DNA of 64,000 nucleotides from Pisaster brevispinus (GCA_023634235.1 JAMKCF010000019.1:2914001-2978000), one strand, 5' to 3'; numbered from the stretch's first letter, positions 23,658-34,690 are shown. Program-made: numbers and translations. The notes: generated by a model not told the origin, from the sequence alone.

Positions 23658-24014
23658 CTGTAACTCAAACAAATGTGGGTAGGGTCGAGTATTAATAAAT
23701 AATTACCTGCAGATCAACTATAAATAGCATAATCCCCCTAACGGTGGGTTATTATTGCTAAGAGTTTTCATACAAAAGCGCCCTCTTTGTCCTACCACAG
23801 TGCCCCGCAGCATGCCCACATGTTAGCATCCTCTCTTCTCAAGCTTCCACCAAAGCTTCCATGTTGGAACCAAGAAGATCCACACAGAACCCGAACCAAG
23901 TTTCCCTGGGGAAATCCTATGTACAGTTGACAGTTCTCTCAGATATTTACAAATTTATTCTACACACCAGTTACAACATTATCTACATTGCTACATCAAC
24001 TCTGGTTCTACAGT

Positions 24015-24236
24015 CAGGTTGCCAATATAAAAGCATCACTCCCTGACACCAGGCACCATGTGACCCATGACCAATAGGGTGGGCAGTCACTGGCCAGTCA
24101 GGTTGCCCATAAAAAAACATCACCCTGACACCAGGCACCATATGACCCATGACCAATAGGGTTTGGCAGTCACTGGCCAGTCAGGTTGCCCATAAAAAAG
24201 CATCACCCTGACACCAGGCACCATGGGACCCATTTT
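24015..24236. repeat. ~84-bp tandem repeat, 2.7 copies
   Basis: CAGGTTGCC starts at 24,015, 24,099 and 24,182, each followed by CATCAC, CCTGACACCAGGCACCAT and GACCCAT. The first two copies then share CAATAGGGT and GGCAGTCACTGGCCAGT. It lies inside a cassette intron. Non-coding. Confidence 0.85.
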
Positions 24237-24269
24237 GAGCTGAGTATTTTGAGAATTACAGGAATTTAC

Positions 24270-24366
24270 CTTTTCAAGAGAGTGCATTAAGCTCATTTAT
24301 CATGATAGACCAGTCTCAGACATCTACTTGTTAATGGGTAGATATTTTTGGAGATGCTAAGCCTGA
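24270..24366 (-). pseudogene. Exon-like cassette M2
   Basis: Donor GAAAAG|GTAAATTCC and acceptor TTTGTGTTGCAG, read on the - strand. The 97-nt copy starts in frame (SGLASPKIST) but has CATTAACAAG in place of CGTCAACAAG, a TAA stop. It resembles the intact copies on both sides of the break. Confidence 0.45.
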
Positions 24367-24759
24367 CTGCAACACAAAAAAGAAGCACAATTTGAAACAA
24401 TTAGTGTTAATACTCGTTATTAAACAATTAGATGAACTGCTGTTTCCTTAGGATTTTTGTCTGTACTTTCAATAAAAATGTAAATGAAGACAAAACATTG
24501 AAAGCAGCAAAAAAATGACTAGAGAAACTGATCAAATTAGGATTATTGTGATTTTGTAAGCAACAGATCAGGAGATGTTCTTTCAAAGATTTGTGTGGGT
24601 ATGAACTTCATTTGTATAAGGCTCATCTTGCAATTGCCATGCAGAATTCATATTACCAAAAGCTAACAGCAAAGCAACGACATACATTCTGTGCAATTAT
24701 TACAGAGCCCCCTTTGGGACCAGGGGTCAATATTAAAGGTATACTTTTTGAATATTCAC

Positions 24760-24850
24760 CTGCTACTGGAGAGTGCAGCTCCTCTATCATAGGCCGGTCT
24801 TGGACATCTACTTGTTGACGGGTAGATGTCTTTGGAGATAGTAAGCCTTG
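24760..24850 (-). CDS. Exon-like cassette M3, open frame, unknown protein
   Basis: The acceptor GTTTGTGTTCCAG and donor GCAG|GTGAAT flank 91 nt. The frame is open throughout: QGLLSPKTSTRQQVDVQD, then RPMIEELHSPVA, entering in phase 0 and leaving in phase 1. This is one of the best copies and close to the family consensus. The function is unknown. The short acidic/Ser/Thr-rich peptide shows no domain. Without transcript data, a repeated non-coding cassette with a fortuitously open frame remains possible. Confidence 0.4.
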
Positions 24851-25009
24851 CTGGAACACAAACAATATCAGAACTATTTTGATTGTTGTAATCAAAATTA
24901 CAGTAATTCAGGAGATGTCATCTGATTGAAAAACCAAAACTGATGTTGATGTCGGCTTGTCAGTGCAAAAAACGTGTGAGTTTGATGTCAAAATGTTGTA
25001 CCTCACTCA

Positions 25010-25260
25010 AAATAACCCAAATGTACACACAAGTACGCGCCGAGATACGTTTTTGCACGGACCATTCTCATGCAGGATACAACGTTTAACCCTTTCGTTA
25101 CCGAATTGTTTGGACATAAACAACGGCTGGGGACCGCATTGTTTGACCACTCAAGCGTGAAGCACACATTCTTGCACAACAGAAAGCTTTCGTTCAAAGG
25201 CCACTTTTACAAACTCCATTATCTCCTTCAAGATATTGTTTTACAGCAAAATAAGTAATA
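25010..25260 (-). repeat. Probable dispersed repeat in cassette intron
   Basis: This stretch (GTTTGACCACTCAAGCG, AAACAACGGCTGGGGACCGC) is not part of the usual cassette intron and is GC-richer than its flanks. It resembles dispersed echinoderm repeats I have seen, but I cannot name the family. No coding frame. Confidence 0.3.
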
Positions 25261-25562
25261 AAAAAGTTCTTCCTTATTAAATTCCCTTTCATATAATATA
25301 AAACTCATTGAGATTGGTCCAATAAATGTCAAAGTTCTTGGTCTTTCTTTCCTCAGTGCAATCTGTAATCCCAAACACTTTTTTGTACACAACCATATAT
25401 AACTCAACTTGTCAATGCTAAAATCATTGCCAAACAAAAATGAACTGTAAAGCTACATGGACATGTCTGGCATTAATTTCTCTTTAAAACAGAGAACCAA
25501 CTACTAAAGAATTCCATTTGTGACTGGGTGTAGATATTTGAATTTGCTTTTGGGAAAACTAC

Positions 25563-25649
25563 CTTTTACTGGAGAGTGCAGCTGCTCTATCATAGGCTGG
25601 TCTTGGACATCTACTTGTTGACGGGTAGATGTCTTTGGAGATGCTACTC
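25563..25649 (-). CDS. Exon-like cassette M4, open frame, unknown protein
   Basis: The acceptor TTTGTGCTGCAG and donor AAAAG|GTAGTTTT flank 87 nt. The family frame is open (VASPKTSTRQQVDVQD, then QPMIEQLHSPVK). Four bases are missing at the 5' end relative to 91-nt copies, so it enters and leaves in phase 1 and could be skipped without a frameshift. Otherwise as M3. Confidence 0.38.
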
Positions 25650-26054
25650 CTGCAGCACAAATTTTAAAACAATTTATGACATTTACTATTTCACAAACTT
25701 TATCATTTAGGTTCATTTAAATCACTAATACTCTAGGACTTTTCTATATTTTAAAAAAGTTTTTAAAAGTTAATAAAGAAAACCAACATTGAAAGCACCA
25801 ACAACAGTAATTTTGTGGGACGTCAAATGTCTAAAGCAGTTTTCTGGGGAGTTTGTGTCGGTTTTAATCAGCGAGCTCTCAGAATGGAACTTACATAAAC
25901 AGCAATTTTTTTTTTTAAAGCAAAGAATTTGTCTTGACATTTGTGTTTAGCATGAAGCATCCCAAGGTACTTTACCAAAATCTTTAAAACATAGCAGAAG
26001 AAATACAACCCGCCAGTCAACTCTGAAAAAATTGCTTTAGAAAATTAAAAAGTT

Positions 26055-26335
26055 TAAACCTTTGTTTAAAGGTAGGGTATACCTTTGGTAATTACTCCAA
26101 AAATAATTGACCATAAAATCTTACTTGGTAAGAAGCACTGCAGCTGTTGATTATGTATAACATTTTTGCGAAACAATTCCTTTCTAAGAAGTGTGGTTTC
26201 GGAGAAAGGGATTCAAAAAATGTTCAATCAAAGAAACATTTCATGCATGAAATGTGACAAACTTTTTATGCATGAAACGTTTCTCAGATTGTGTATTCCA
26301 GTTACAGCTTATCCTTCCACTCTAGATTTTTCATC
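26055..26335 (+). mobile_element. MITE of a type common in echinoderm genomes
   Basis: It begins GGTAGGGTATACCTTTGGTA, then ATTACTCCAAAAATAATT, TCTTACTTGGTAAG and TTTCGGAGAAAGGG. The middle folds on a perfect TTTCATGCATGAAA palindrome. I recognise this order of motifs from repeats widespread in echinoderm assemblies; the family name cannot be confirmed here. It interrupts the intron between cassettes M4 and M5. A fragment of the same family end (minus strand) lies near 47,727-47,757. Confidence 0.5.
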
Positions 26336-26503
26336 GATATATCAAAATTGCTGTCACCTTTTCAAATGCAATATTCAAACAGTTCCAAAAAAACAAAGAT
26401 AAACTTTGCCTTTGAAGCAAAGCAACAAGAGAAAAAAATATATACAGAAAGCTCCATTTGGGAAAGGGTGTGAATTTTGAAATTTTACTATTCAGGATTT
26501 TAC

Positions 26504-26596
26504 CTTTTAGTGGAGAGTGCAGTTCCTTTATCCTAGGCCAGTCTTTTTGACATCTACTTGTTGACGGGTAGATCTCTATGGAGATGGTCAGCCTCT
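26504..26596 (-). pseudogene. Exon-like cassette M5
   Basis: The donor is AAAAG|GTAAAATCC and the acceptor GTGTGCTGCAG. The family frame is broken by TGA and TAG near the start (AGAGGCTGACC, CCATAGAG). The DVQDQ region is altered to GATGTCAAAAAGACTGG with an inserted A. Confidence 0.45.
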
Positions 26597-26938
26597 CTGC
26601 AGCACACACAAAAAGTCAATATTTAGCAACACTATCAAGACTTGAACCACTTAGTGTAAAAACAACATTTCCTTCTCTTTAGGATTTTGTGTTGTCTTTC
26701 AATCCAAATAAGTGAAGAAAAGCAACATTGGCATCAGCTAAACAGGGCTAGAAAGTTGCCTTGATATTTGCGCTTAAAATGTGAAGCGTCCAAAGGGACA
26801 TTTCCCAAACTCTTTACGACCTGACAAAACAAAACACAGCCTAGCCTGTCAACTCTTAACACTCTGTACAATTACTAGATAAGTCCATTTGGGACGAGGT
26901 GTAAAAAAACATTAAACATTTTTTCTATAGAAATTTAC

Positions 26939-27025
26939 CTTTTACTAGAAAGAGCAGCTCCATTATCACAGCCCGCTCTCAGACATCTACTTGTTGACAG
27001 GTAGGTGTCGCTGGAGACGGTGAGC
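26939..27025 (-). pseudogene. Exon-like cassette M6
   Basis: The donor AAAAG|GTAAATTTC is intact. The usual TTGCAG acceptor has mutated (CCGTTACATTTAG), the nearest AG being three bases further in. TAGATGTC is changed, and the copy diverges throughout its 5' half. Confidence 0.4.
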
Positions 27026-27097
27026 CTAAATGTAACGGAAACAAAAGGAAACATTTGAAACATGATCTATAATTATAAATAAGTTGACTTAACAGTT

Positions 27098-27345
27098 TGT
27101 GTTCCCCACCTCTTGTGGTCAAACCAGCCTCTTCCCACCCCCCTTTTGTTACCCTCCTCTCTGTTCATCCCACTGCTTTCTCTGTGTACTTTCATCTCCA
27201 TCATCTATTTCCACTTGATTGCTTTTGTTACACCAGTATACCTGTTTATGTTTTTAGTGTTGTCATTTGGCCTTCGAGAAAGACTCTGCTAGGGTCGAAA
27301 CGTCAGGCCACTAACTATTTTTTTGGAAATTGACTTTACATAAGA
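27098..27345 (+). mobile_element. Probable Penelope-like element 3' remnant with hammerhead-like motif
   Basis: It is inserted in the intron between M6 and M7. It ends in AGACTCTGCTAGGGTCGAAA followed by CGTCAGG (27,281-27,309). GACTC and GGGTC pair as a stem II, then GAAAC and GTC give the hammerhead 3' core. The 5' core is TTCGAGAA, not CTGANGA, so it is decayed. Penelope-type elements carry such motifs; no reverse transcriptase or GIY-YIG frame remains here. Confidence 0.35.
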
Positions 27346-27854
27346 ATTGTTGGTTTACTATCAATTTAAAGTACGTGGAATTTTTTTTTTAAATGAACAA
27401 AGCGATAAGAAATTTCAGAGAAACTTGTGCGTATCAGGGATATTTTGATTGTTGCAATCAATATAAGTAACAGTGATCTGGAGAGACGTCAAATGCCTGT
27501 AAAAGCTCTCTTGAGGGCGATGATATGAACTATATCATCAATGAGGTCTTGAGATTGAAACTTATCTTGCAAATTGCATGTAAAACTTTAGTTATCCACA
27601 GTTTGAAAGTTGCATTTATATTTGTGTCACACAGAAAGCAATCCAAAACTCTTCAAACTGCAAAAGGACAAAGTTCCACTCTGACAAAGATTGCTAAACA
27701 ACATTAGAAAAATCTAAGAATGACAAGTAACACTACAAGAAATTTGTAATATTTACTTCAGTTTTGACCAGAACAAAATTCCTACACATTTACAACAGAG
27801 CTCCATTTGGGGTCGGGTGTTAAAAATAAATCTTTTACTTTTTAGGAGTTTACT

Positions 27855-27941
27855 GGTATTTGCATGTATCTCCTTCATACCAGGCTGGTCTTGGACATCT
27901 ACTTGTTGACGGGTAGATGTCTTTGGAGATGCTAAGCCGGA
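27855..27941 (-). pseudogene. Exon-like cassette M7, donor lost
   Basis: The 5' half is intact and open (SGLASPKTSTRQQVDVQDQ, after TTTGTGTTGCAG). The 3' half has diverged (PGMKEIHANTSK), and the AAAAG|GTAAAT donor is replaced by CAGTAAACTCC with no GT at the expected place. It would need another donor to be spliced. Confidence 0.4.
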
Positions 27942-28414
27942 CTGCAACACAAACAAAATGCACAATTAAACATCACCCACTATTAAAACAGACCCACTAT
28001 TAAAACAGACCCACTATTAAAAATGCCTTTTACCTCAGGATTTATTTTCTATTTCCAACCAAAACTTAAGGAAGAAAACCAGCAGTGCAAGCACCAACAA
28101 AAAGCTTGGAAAACTCATGCTTATCAAAGTATTAAGCAACAGTGATTTGTGATCAAGATGCCTGAAACAGTTCTCTTGAGGACTGGTGACGATATGAACC
28201 TTTCACAATGACACTAATCCACCAAATTGCTTGCAAAATTTAAATGTTAAATACTCAGAATTTTTCTATTTTATTCTTTATAAATCCCTGCAGAAAAAAA
28301 GGAAAACAATCTAGCCTGTCAACCAGGAATGATTGCCAAACAAGAAACATGCTTGCAGAGCTCCATTTGAGACCAGGGGTAAATATTAAAAAAACATAGA
28401 ATTTTGGGATTCAC

Positions 28415-28510
28415 CTTTTTACTGGATGGAGAGCACAGCTCCTCTATCATAGGCCGGTCTTGGACATCTACTTGTTGACGGGTAGAGGTCTTTGGAGATG
28501 CTGAGCCTGA
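28415..28510 (-). CDS. Exon-like cassette M8, open frame, unknown protein
   Basis: The acceptor TTTGTGTTGCAG and donor AAAAAG|GTGAATCC flank 96 nt that are open as SGSASPKTSTRQQVDVQD, then RPMIEELCSPSSKK. A 5-nt net insertion near the end makes this copy phase 0 to phase 0. Unlike the 91-nt copies it could therefore be included or skipped without shifting the frame. Unknown function. Confidence 0.4.
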
Positions 28511-29127
28511 CTGCAACACAAACAAAATGCAGAATTTGCAATATTTAGAGTTTAAGAACATAACCCATCATTAAAACAGCTAATTCAGATAAATTGATTT
28601 TACTTGAGGAATTTTTTTAGATATTTTCGATCAAAAACAAATGAAGACAAAACATTGAAAGCAGCAACAAAATAATTTGAGAAACTCATGCAAATCAGAA
28701 ATATTTTGATTGTTTCAGTAAAGTTACTCAGGGGCCGAAAATTGCCTGAAACAGATCTCTTGCAGATTGATGCTGGAATAATTTTGATAATATATTAGTG
28801 AGCTCTATCTCTGAATAAAACATCTTCTTACCAACAAAAAGCTAACAATTTGTCTGGATATTTGTCTTTAACATGAAGCATCCAAAGGGACTTTCCTGAA
28901 CTCTTTAAAAATCTACAGAAAAACACAACCCAGCCTGCCAACTCTGAAATATTGCCAAATAATGTACACATATCTTTGAATGAATTGTAACAATACCAGA
29001 GTATCACTGATATTACCTTCTGTTAAAACAGGAGCAACAACAGGCAATCTGCACAATTATTACAGATAAGAGCTCCATTTGGGACAAGGGGTATTAAGTA
29101 TTAAGATATAATTTTTTCAGTATTTAC

Positions 29128-29218
29128 CTTTTACTGGAGAGTGCAGCTCCTTTATCACAGCCTGGTCCTGGACATCTACTTGTTGACGGGGAGATGTCTT
29201 TGGAGATGCTAAGCCTGA
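29128..29218 (-). CDS. Exon-like cassette M9, open frame, unknown protein
   Basis: The acceptor TTTGTGTTGCAG and donor AAAAG|GTAAATAC flank 91 nt open as SGLASPKTSPRQQVDVQD, then QAVIKELHSPVK, phase 0 to phase 1. It is close to consensus, with typical intron sequence on both sides (GTCCCAAATGGAGCTC downstream, GCAAAATTTGCATTTTG upstream). Confidence 0.4.
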
Positions 29219-29860
29219 CTGCAACACAAACAAAATGCAAATTTTGCAACATTTAGTGTTTAAGAATTTTACTCATCATTTAAACAGTCAGGCAGGTCCA
29301 GATAAGTTGCTTTTACTTCAATTTTCGTTTTAATCAAAACTTTCAATCAACAATAAATGTAATAAACCAACATTAACAACAGCATGAAACTGTTCGGAGA
29401 AATTCATGCATACCACAGGATTTTGGGGGTTGTTGCAGTCAAAAGCAAGAGGGATATTGATGTTGAGTGCCTAAAACAGTTCTCTTGAGGGTTGAATTTG
29501 ATTATCAGTAAGCTCTCAGAATGAAACATACCTGGCATTTGACAAACCACAATTTAAAATATCAAAAGCTAACAATTTTTACTTTGATATTTGTGTTTAG
29601 CCTGAAGCATCCTAAAGGGGACTTTCCCCAAATCGTTAAGCCCGACAGATACACAACCCAGCCTGTCACCTCTGAAATGACTGCCATACAACATACAAAC
29701 TTTTCTAAATGAATCACTGTAGTGTAATGCTCTTAAACAGAAAATGACTGATATCAACTTCAGTTTAAACCAAAGCATCAACAGACATTCACTACTAATT
29801 ATTGCAGACTCAATTTTTGTGACAGGGTGTAAATATTAAAAGCTAGCTTTTCAGGGATTA

Positions 29861-29943
29861 CTGTAAAGTGCAGCTCTTTTATCACAGGCTGGTCTTGGGC
29901 ATCTACATGTTGATGGGTAGATCTTTTGAGATGGTAAGTATTT
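29861..29943 (-). pseudogene. Exon-like cassette M10, donor lost
   Basis: The acceptor TTTTGTTGCAG is present. The 3' end reads CTTTACAGTAATCCC with no donor GT. TAGATGTC is changed to TAGATGCCCAAGACC, and the 5' half (CTCAAAAGATCTACCCATC) is shortened. Confidence 0.4.
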
Positions 29944-30270
29944 CTGCAACAAAAACAAATTTGAACTTTAGCTCTCAGAATGAAACTTTTCTAGCAAAGG
30001 ACAAACCAAAATCTAAGTTACCAAAAGCTTAGAATCTGTCTTAAAATTTTGTGATTGACATGAAACATCCATAGTAACGGCGACCTTCCCAAACATAATA
30101 GGAAAAAAACAACCAGACTGTAAACTCTGAAATAACTGCCCCAAAACATATAAATATCTTTAAATGAGGTGAAATGCTACAAGACAATGACTGAAGTTAA
30201 CTTCAATTTAAACCAGACTACTACTTGGGACTAGGTGTATATACTTGAAGTTAACTTTTTAGGGATTCAA

Positions 30271-30348
30271 ATTTTACTGGAAAGTGCAGCTCCTATATCA
30301 TACACCAGTCTTGGACATCTACTTGTTGACAGAAGATGGTAAGCTTTG
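30271..30348 (-). pseudogene. Exon-like cassette M11, eroded
   Basis: About 78 nt remain. The donor region is TAAAATTTGAATCC, with AAAAG|GT lost, and the TCTACCCGTC block is partly deleted. It is the last copy before the Ty3/Gypsy relic. Confidence 0.4.
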
Positions 30349-30359
30349 CTACAACACAA

Positions 30360-31189
30360 ACCTGGCAGAGTAAATAAAATGTGTTTATAAACAGACAGTT
30401 GAAAAATGTTATGATGGCTTCATGGAGGGTTGGACATTGCTTCTACATGGTTTCTGCACACTTTAGAAAGTCAAACTTAAGCCTTTTTAATGCTACACTT
30501 AACAAAAATTAAGACCAAAAATAAGTGTATAAGGCAAAAGAGAAACAGCTACAAATGCTTACACTTTGTTACTTTTTTACACGCACCATTACTTGGTTCT
30601 CTTCGAGCTGATAGGAAATTCATTACAAGCTTCATCAATGTTTTTAAGACTGCAAATAAATGATATTAAAACTTTGTAATGCTTTTTAAGGCCTTAAATT
30701 TGCATAGTTCAGTTTAAGAGTTGAGGCGTGCGATCGCACCTGCACGCCATCGCACATCAAACGCTTCCCCACACCAACAGTTCATTATTAGCGCCATCCC
30801 TTGTGTTCGACTATGTGTCTTCACTGTGTGACATGAGTTTGCTAGGATCCTAGGAGAATGAGGGGTTAGCAGGCTCCTCCACTAACTTGTAAGTTAGCTA
30901 ACTGGGAGAAGCTTCAGTGTCATGGTGCTAGAGGGTGGTTTCTTTCAGGTCCAGGATCTTGGTTCTGGCTTCTCTCCTCAGTGGGCCAGTAACTGTCAGC
31001 CAGCTGTATCTAATGAACATTAAGATGAGGCTGCAATAAAACCTGGTAAAAGGTTGCCTTCCAGTGATCTCCTACTTTTGTTTCTACCGAGGGGGTTACT
31101 TTGAAGGGGAACTCATGATGTCCCTACAGCAATCCTGCATTCATTGGCCTTGGCAATGCTGCATTTGCACCTACATTGGTGAGCTTGTC
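30360..31189. other. Unassigned DNA, possibly 3' end of the Ty3/Gypsy relic
   Basis: From ~30,720 the composition changes (GCGTGCGATCGCACCTGCACG), suggesting the retrotransposon's downstream or LTR region on the - strand. I could not match it to a direct repeat near 36 kb, so no LTR is called. Confidence 0.3.
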
Positions 31190-31195
31190 TTCCAA

Positions 31196-31458
31196 CTAGC
31201 TGGGGCAGCTAAGCAGCATCTCTGATGAGCTTCTGTTATGTTGCATCACCCAGACAAGTAGATTAAACATTGGTGTAAGCTCTGGACCTGGAAATTCAAA
31301 CATGTAGGTCGATTGGCATGATCGGTTCTTGACTGAAGGGTTGGTTCTTGATCGAAGGGCTTGTAGCAAGTTGTGGAGAGTGCAACTGAACCACTTGCAT
31401 TGCCCTTTTCTCTGGTGATGCGGTGGTAGCACTCTTGGAAATGCTGTAGGCAGTACAC
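31196..31458 (-). pseudogene. Integrase core C-terminal part of the Ty3/Gypsy relic
   Basis: Two overlapping - strand frames together resemble the end of the catalytic core. One has KGQCKWFSCTLHNLLQALR, which corresponds to the conserved GNGQ-x-E-x-FN helix followed by LH-LL. The catalytic Glu position of that helix reads Lys here and the Asn is Ser. A frameshift lies between the halves. Confidence 0.6.
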
Positions 31459-31616
31459 AGGCCCTTTACCAGCTATGATTCAAAGTATCTCCCTTGATCG
31501 TTATGTCTCCATTCAGGGAGTCCTTGTATTCATTCTTTCACCAAGACCAATGGCAAAAGTGGGGGCCGTCTGGTTCTGGCATTGCCTGTAAAAACTTTCT
31601 GTATGTACATCCGACA

Positions 31617-31811
31617 TCACAAAGACATCCGCAAGCGACCATCAGGAGATTTCTCGAGCAGTTTGAGGTCAATGGCTAAGACATCAAGGGGGTGTTCTGC
31701 CCTACCCATAGTAGGTCGGATGTTGGGAGCAGCAGCCTTGCCAACTGTGCATTGCTCACAGGTTCTGCAGTATTCCTCCACATCGGTAGTCATCCCGAGC
31801 ATGAGGAACAT
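31617..31811 (-). pseudogene. Integrase H2C2 zinc-finger segment of the Ty3/Gypsy relic
   Basis: The frame reads GMTTDVEEYCRTCEQCTVGK, then PLDVLAIDLKLLEKSPDGR. The CxxC pair of the HHCC finger and the first catalytic Asp context (LAID) are recognisable. The upstream His residues fall out of this frame. Stops on both sides show decay. Confidence 0.75.
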
Positions 31812-34073
31812 TCCCTTTATTAATGTCAGGGTACACTCCTTGCCCTGGTATCTTGTTTGGTTGTGTAGGACTCTTGGTATGCATTCCAGCCGGTATCCAC
31901 TTAAGTCTGATCTGGCTTGTCCTCTCCTGGTTCTTGCGTCTGCAGATTTAGGCCTCCCGAGTGATGTCCAGTATTCTATCCCACTTAATAATACATACTT
32001 TCATGGCCCTTTAAATGTCTCCAGACCTCTGGTGATGCACCTCTGGCCTTGCTCCGAGTCTCTGGAATGGCAAGAATCTTGGTACGGCGGTTCCTGCCTT
32101 CTGTAGGCTGCTTGCTAGCTCTTGCAGTGTGTAGCCTGGTAGCCTGCTTACCGCAGATTTGACTTCTACTGCCATGGTCATTTGGATATTGACCTGCCTT
32201 GGCAGCTACATTTGTACCTGCAGAGAGGTAGACTATGAAACATCCTGCAATATCTCTCTGAAATGACCTTTCTGGCAACGCAGAGCATCGTCATTGTTAT
32301 TAGCTTTCCAGGAACAATATTTTAGGTCAAAGTTGAACTTGGCGAGCTGGCTGGTCCATCTCCTCTCGGTTGCTGCTAGCTTTTTTTATGCAGAATTGAT
32401 GATAGGGCACTATTGTCAGTAAAGACTGAAACTTTGCTCGATGGAAGTTGTACCGAAACATCTAGTTCACTGCTATTTCATTCAGGGTAAGAAAATCCAA
32501 CTTCTTTTACTGTAGTTGATCATATTTCTTTCTGGTGGATGAAAAACTGCAACTTATCACATCACAGCATATGTAATATTGTCAAAGGAAGAATCTTTTT
32601 CAATTATGGTCAACTGAAAACAAGGTATTCAAGGATTGGAGGGGATACTAGTTCTCGTCTGGGCTGGGATCTCACTCCACACAGTCTAAAGAAGTCCTGC
32701 TTTTAGAGGAGAGCGTTGCCATGTTGCTACCTCCTTACCTCCCTGTTTTGCTAGTAGTGTATGGGGTGAAGTTATTCGGCTGAAAATGTTTCACAAAACT
32801 TCTGTAGTATAGCGAGGCCAAGGAATGACCTCAAGTCTTTCTACATCTGGGGTTGCGTCTGGGGTCACGTCTGGGGTCGCGTGTCACTTTTGTCTTGCAG
32901 GGTCTGTTGAAATCCCTTTTGATAACACCAGATGTCCCAAATAGTGGCATTTGCTTGAGTTGGTCGTCAGGCGATAATGTCTGTGCTGCTTGAGACTACC
33001 TGTAGTCTTTTTGAGTGATTGCTGAATGAGCTTGAGTCATGTGAGTAAACCAGAATGTCCTATCTGTGTTATAGCAGAAGGGTTGCGCGGTTGAGGTTAA
33101 CAAGGATTACCAAGGATTACCTGCCTTTTTAAGTCACTAAAATATCACCAGGTTAATACTAAGGCCAAACGGCATGCGTGTGCAGATCACAGTCCACTAG
33201 TTGCTGTCGGAAATCTTTTAATTGTAAACTTCAACTTGGTGGCACCCCTGTACCAAGACCAGGGGGTGAAAATCTTTGCTCCTCCAAGCGAATCAAGAAC
33301 CTTGTCGATTCTTAGTAGGGGTACATTGTAGATGTCTTTCTTTGTTCATTTGTTTGTTCGTTCAGGGTCATCACAAAGCAGAGATGTTTTCTTCCATTCT
33401 TCTTCCGAACAGCAACCATGGGGCAGCATAGTGATTGATTGAAGGTCTTATAATTTTCTGTTCAAGTAGCTTTTGAAGATGGGTTTTCACTTTTTTCACC
33501 TGGTGTGGTCTGATTGTCCGGCGGGGAACACAGACAGGTCTTTCATCTTGTGAGAAATGGTCTTGGTGAATCCCAGGTCATCATCTGCTTCGGAAATTTC
33601 ATCCTAGCTGGAGCAGCTGCAGCAGCAGCACCCCTGACCTCTAGATGCTGCTTCACCCACACAGATCTGAAAAGCATATTGGTGTGAGCTTTTGACCTGG
33701 CAATCTGAATATCAGGTTAATATTAGTAGGGTTGGTTCTTAACCAAATGGTTGGTTTTGACTGGAGTAGACTATGAAAAGAGGATACCCCAGTGGATGAG
33801 TGGGGAGCAGAGTTGTACAGGTCGTTGTCTGCTTTGGAGAAAACGTCCTTGTATTTCTTCTGTAACAGCACTAGTTGTTCTTGTTCATCGTTATCAGTTT
33901 TTGTGTTAATTAGGTTCATGTTGAATGCTAGGGAGAGTCATCTATTGACAGCTTTTCTGTAGATGTGTGATGTACTCTGAAGTCATCTGTGCCTGTATCG
34001 TCAAGGTGGATGACTTCTGAACTTGGTCGGTCTCATGGATTGAACGAGTCAGATTGTAACACTTGCACTGGTC

Positions 34074-34100
34074 ACTGGGGCGGGGCGGGGGGGGGGGGGG
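34074..34100 (+). repeat. G-rich run
   Basis: GGGGCGGGGC is followed by a G14-15 tract, immediately before TAGCTTTTC. It is a potential G-quadruplex, and assembly accuracy here is uncertain. Confidence 0.85.
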
Positions 34101-34144
34101 TAGCTTTTCATAAAATATTGTAGCCTCAATAGGTCAAAGTTGTT

Positions 34145-34690
34145 GGCACTTCGTGAAAACAAAATAGCCGGAGCACTTATGATTGGCACTGCGCCTGCTG
34201 TATATAATCCACCCGGTCGCATATACACTAAGTGCCAAAAATGTTTTTTCGGCTCTTCATGAATTTATGCAATTCCAGGTTCTTGGGGTTTTTGTCTGTA
34301 ATCAACTAAACATAATTAAGAAATTCAGCGATTTTGCGGCCAATAACTTTGTAAATTGTTAGATATAGATCAACTACATAGAAACCACCAAAAAGTCAAA
34401 ATGAATTTTCTACCATTTTTTGATGTTTTTGGCTCTTCATCATGTTCATGAAAATGCTGACGACATGAGAAAGGGGCTGCATACACTGACCGTAGTGGCT
34501 CTTCGTGAAAGCTGAAAAACAATTCGACGCTCTTTTGTTGCAATGTATTTTATGTACATGCATCATTGGGGATGTGTGGCTCTTCCTGAAAATGTAAAAT
34601 GTAATTATTGGGATATAGGCCCCTTTCTATGGATAACTTATCACTTGAAGAGACATGTATTGTGGCTCTTCGTGAAAACAGTGACGAATT
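34145..34690 (+). repeat. Diverged repeat with GGCTCTTCRTGAAAA motif
   Basis: GGC(T/A)CTTC-N-TGAAAA-like motifs lie at about 34,145, 34,251, 34,431, 34,497, 34,578 and 34,664, mostly preceded by TGTG or AGTG. Spacings are 66-180 bp. The spacer text is hardly conserved, so this is an old tandem repeat or a chance-enriched motif. Its place within the retrotransposon relic, between pol and the putative gag side, is notable. Confidence 0.45.

Larger units (their letters stand above)
31190..33919 (-). pseudogene. pol: Ty3/Gypsy retrotransposon pol relic
   Basis: On the - strand the order is right for Ty3/Gypsy pol. A pre-RT linker (33,919-33,653, EQEQLVLLQKKYKDVFSKAD) comes first. Next is reverse transcriptase text (about 33,340-33,150: PLLRIDKVLDSLGGAKIF, then RMPFGL). 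The RT C-terminus and connection follow (about 32,840-32,500: LASLYYRSFVKHF, then FHPPERN). RNase H is next (about 32,440-32,290: FTDNSALSSILHKK, then RRWTSQLAKFNFDLKY). Last are an integrase zinc finger and core. Stops and frameshifts separate nearly every block, so it is inactive. It splits the - cassette array between M11 and M12. The symbol is generic. Confidence 0.85.
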
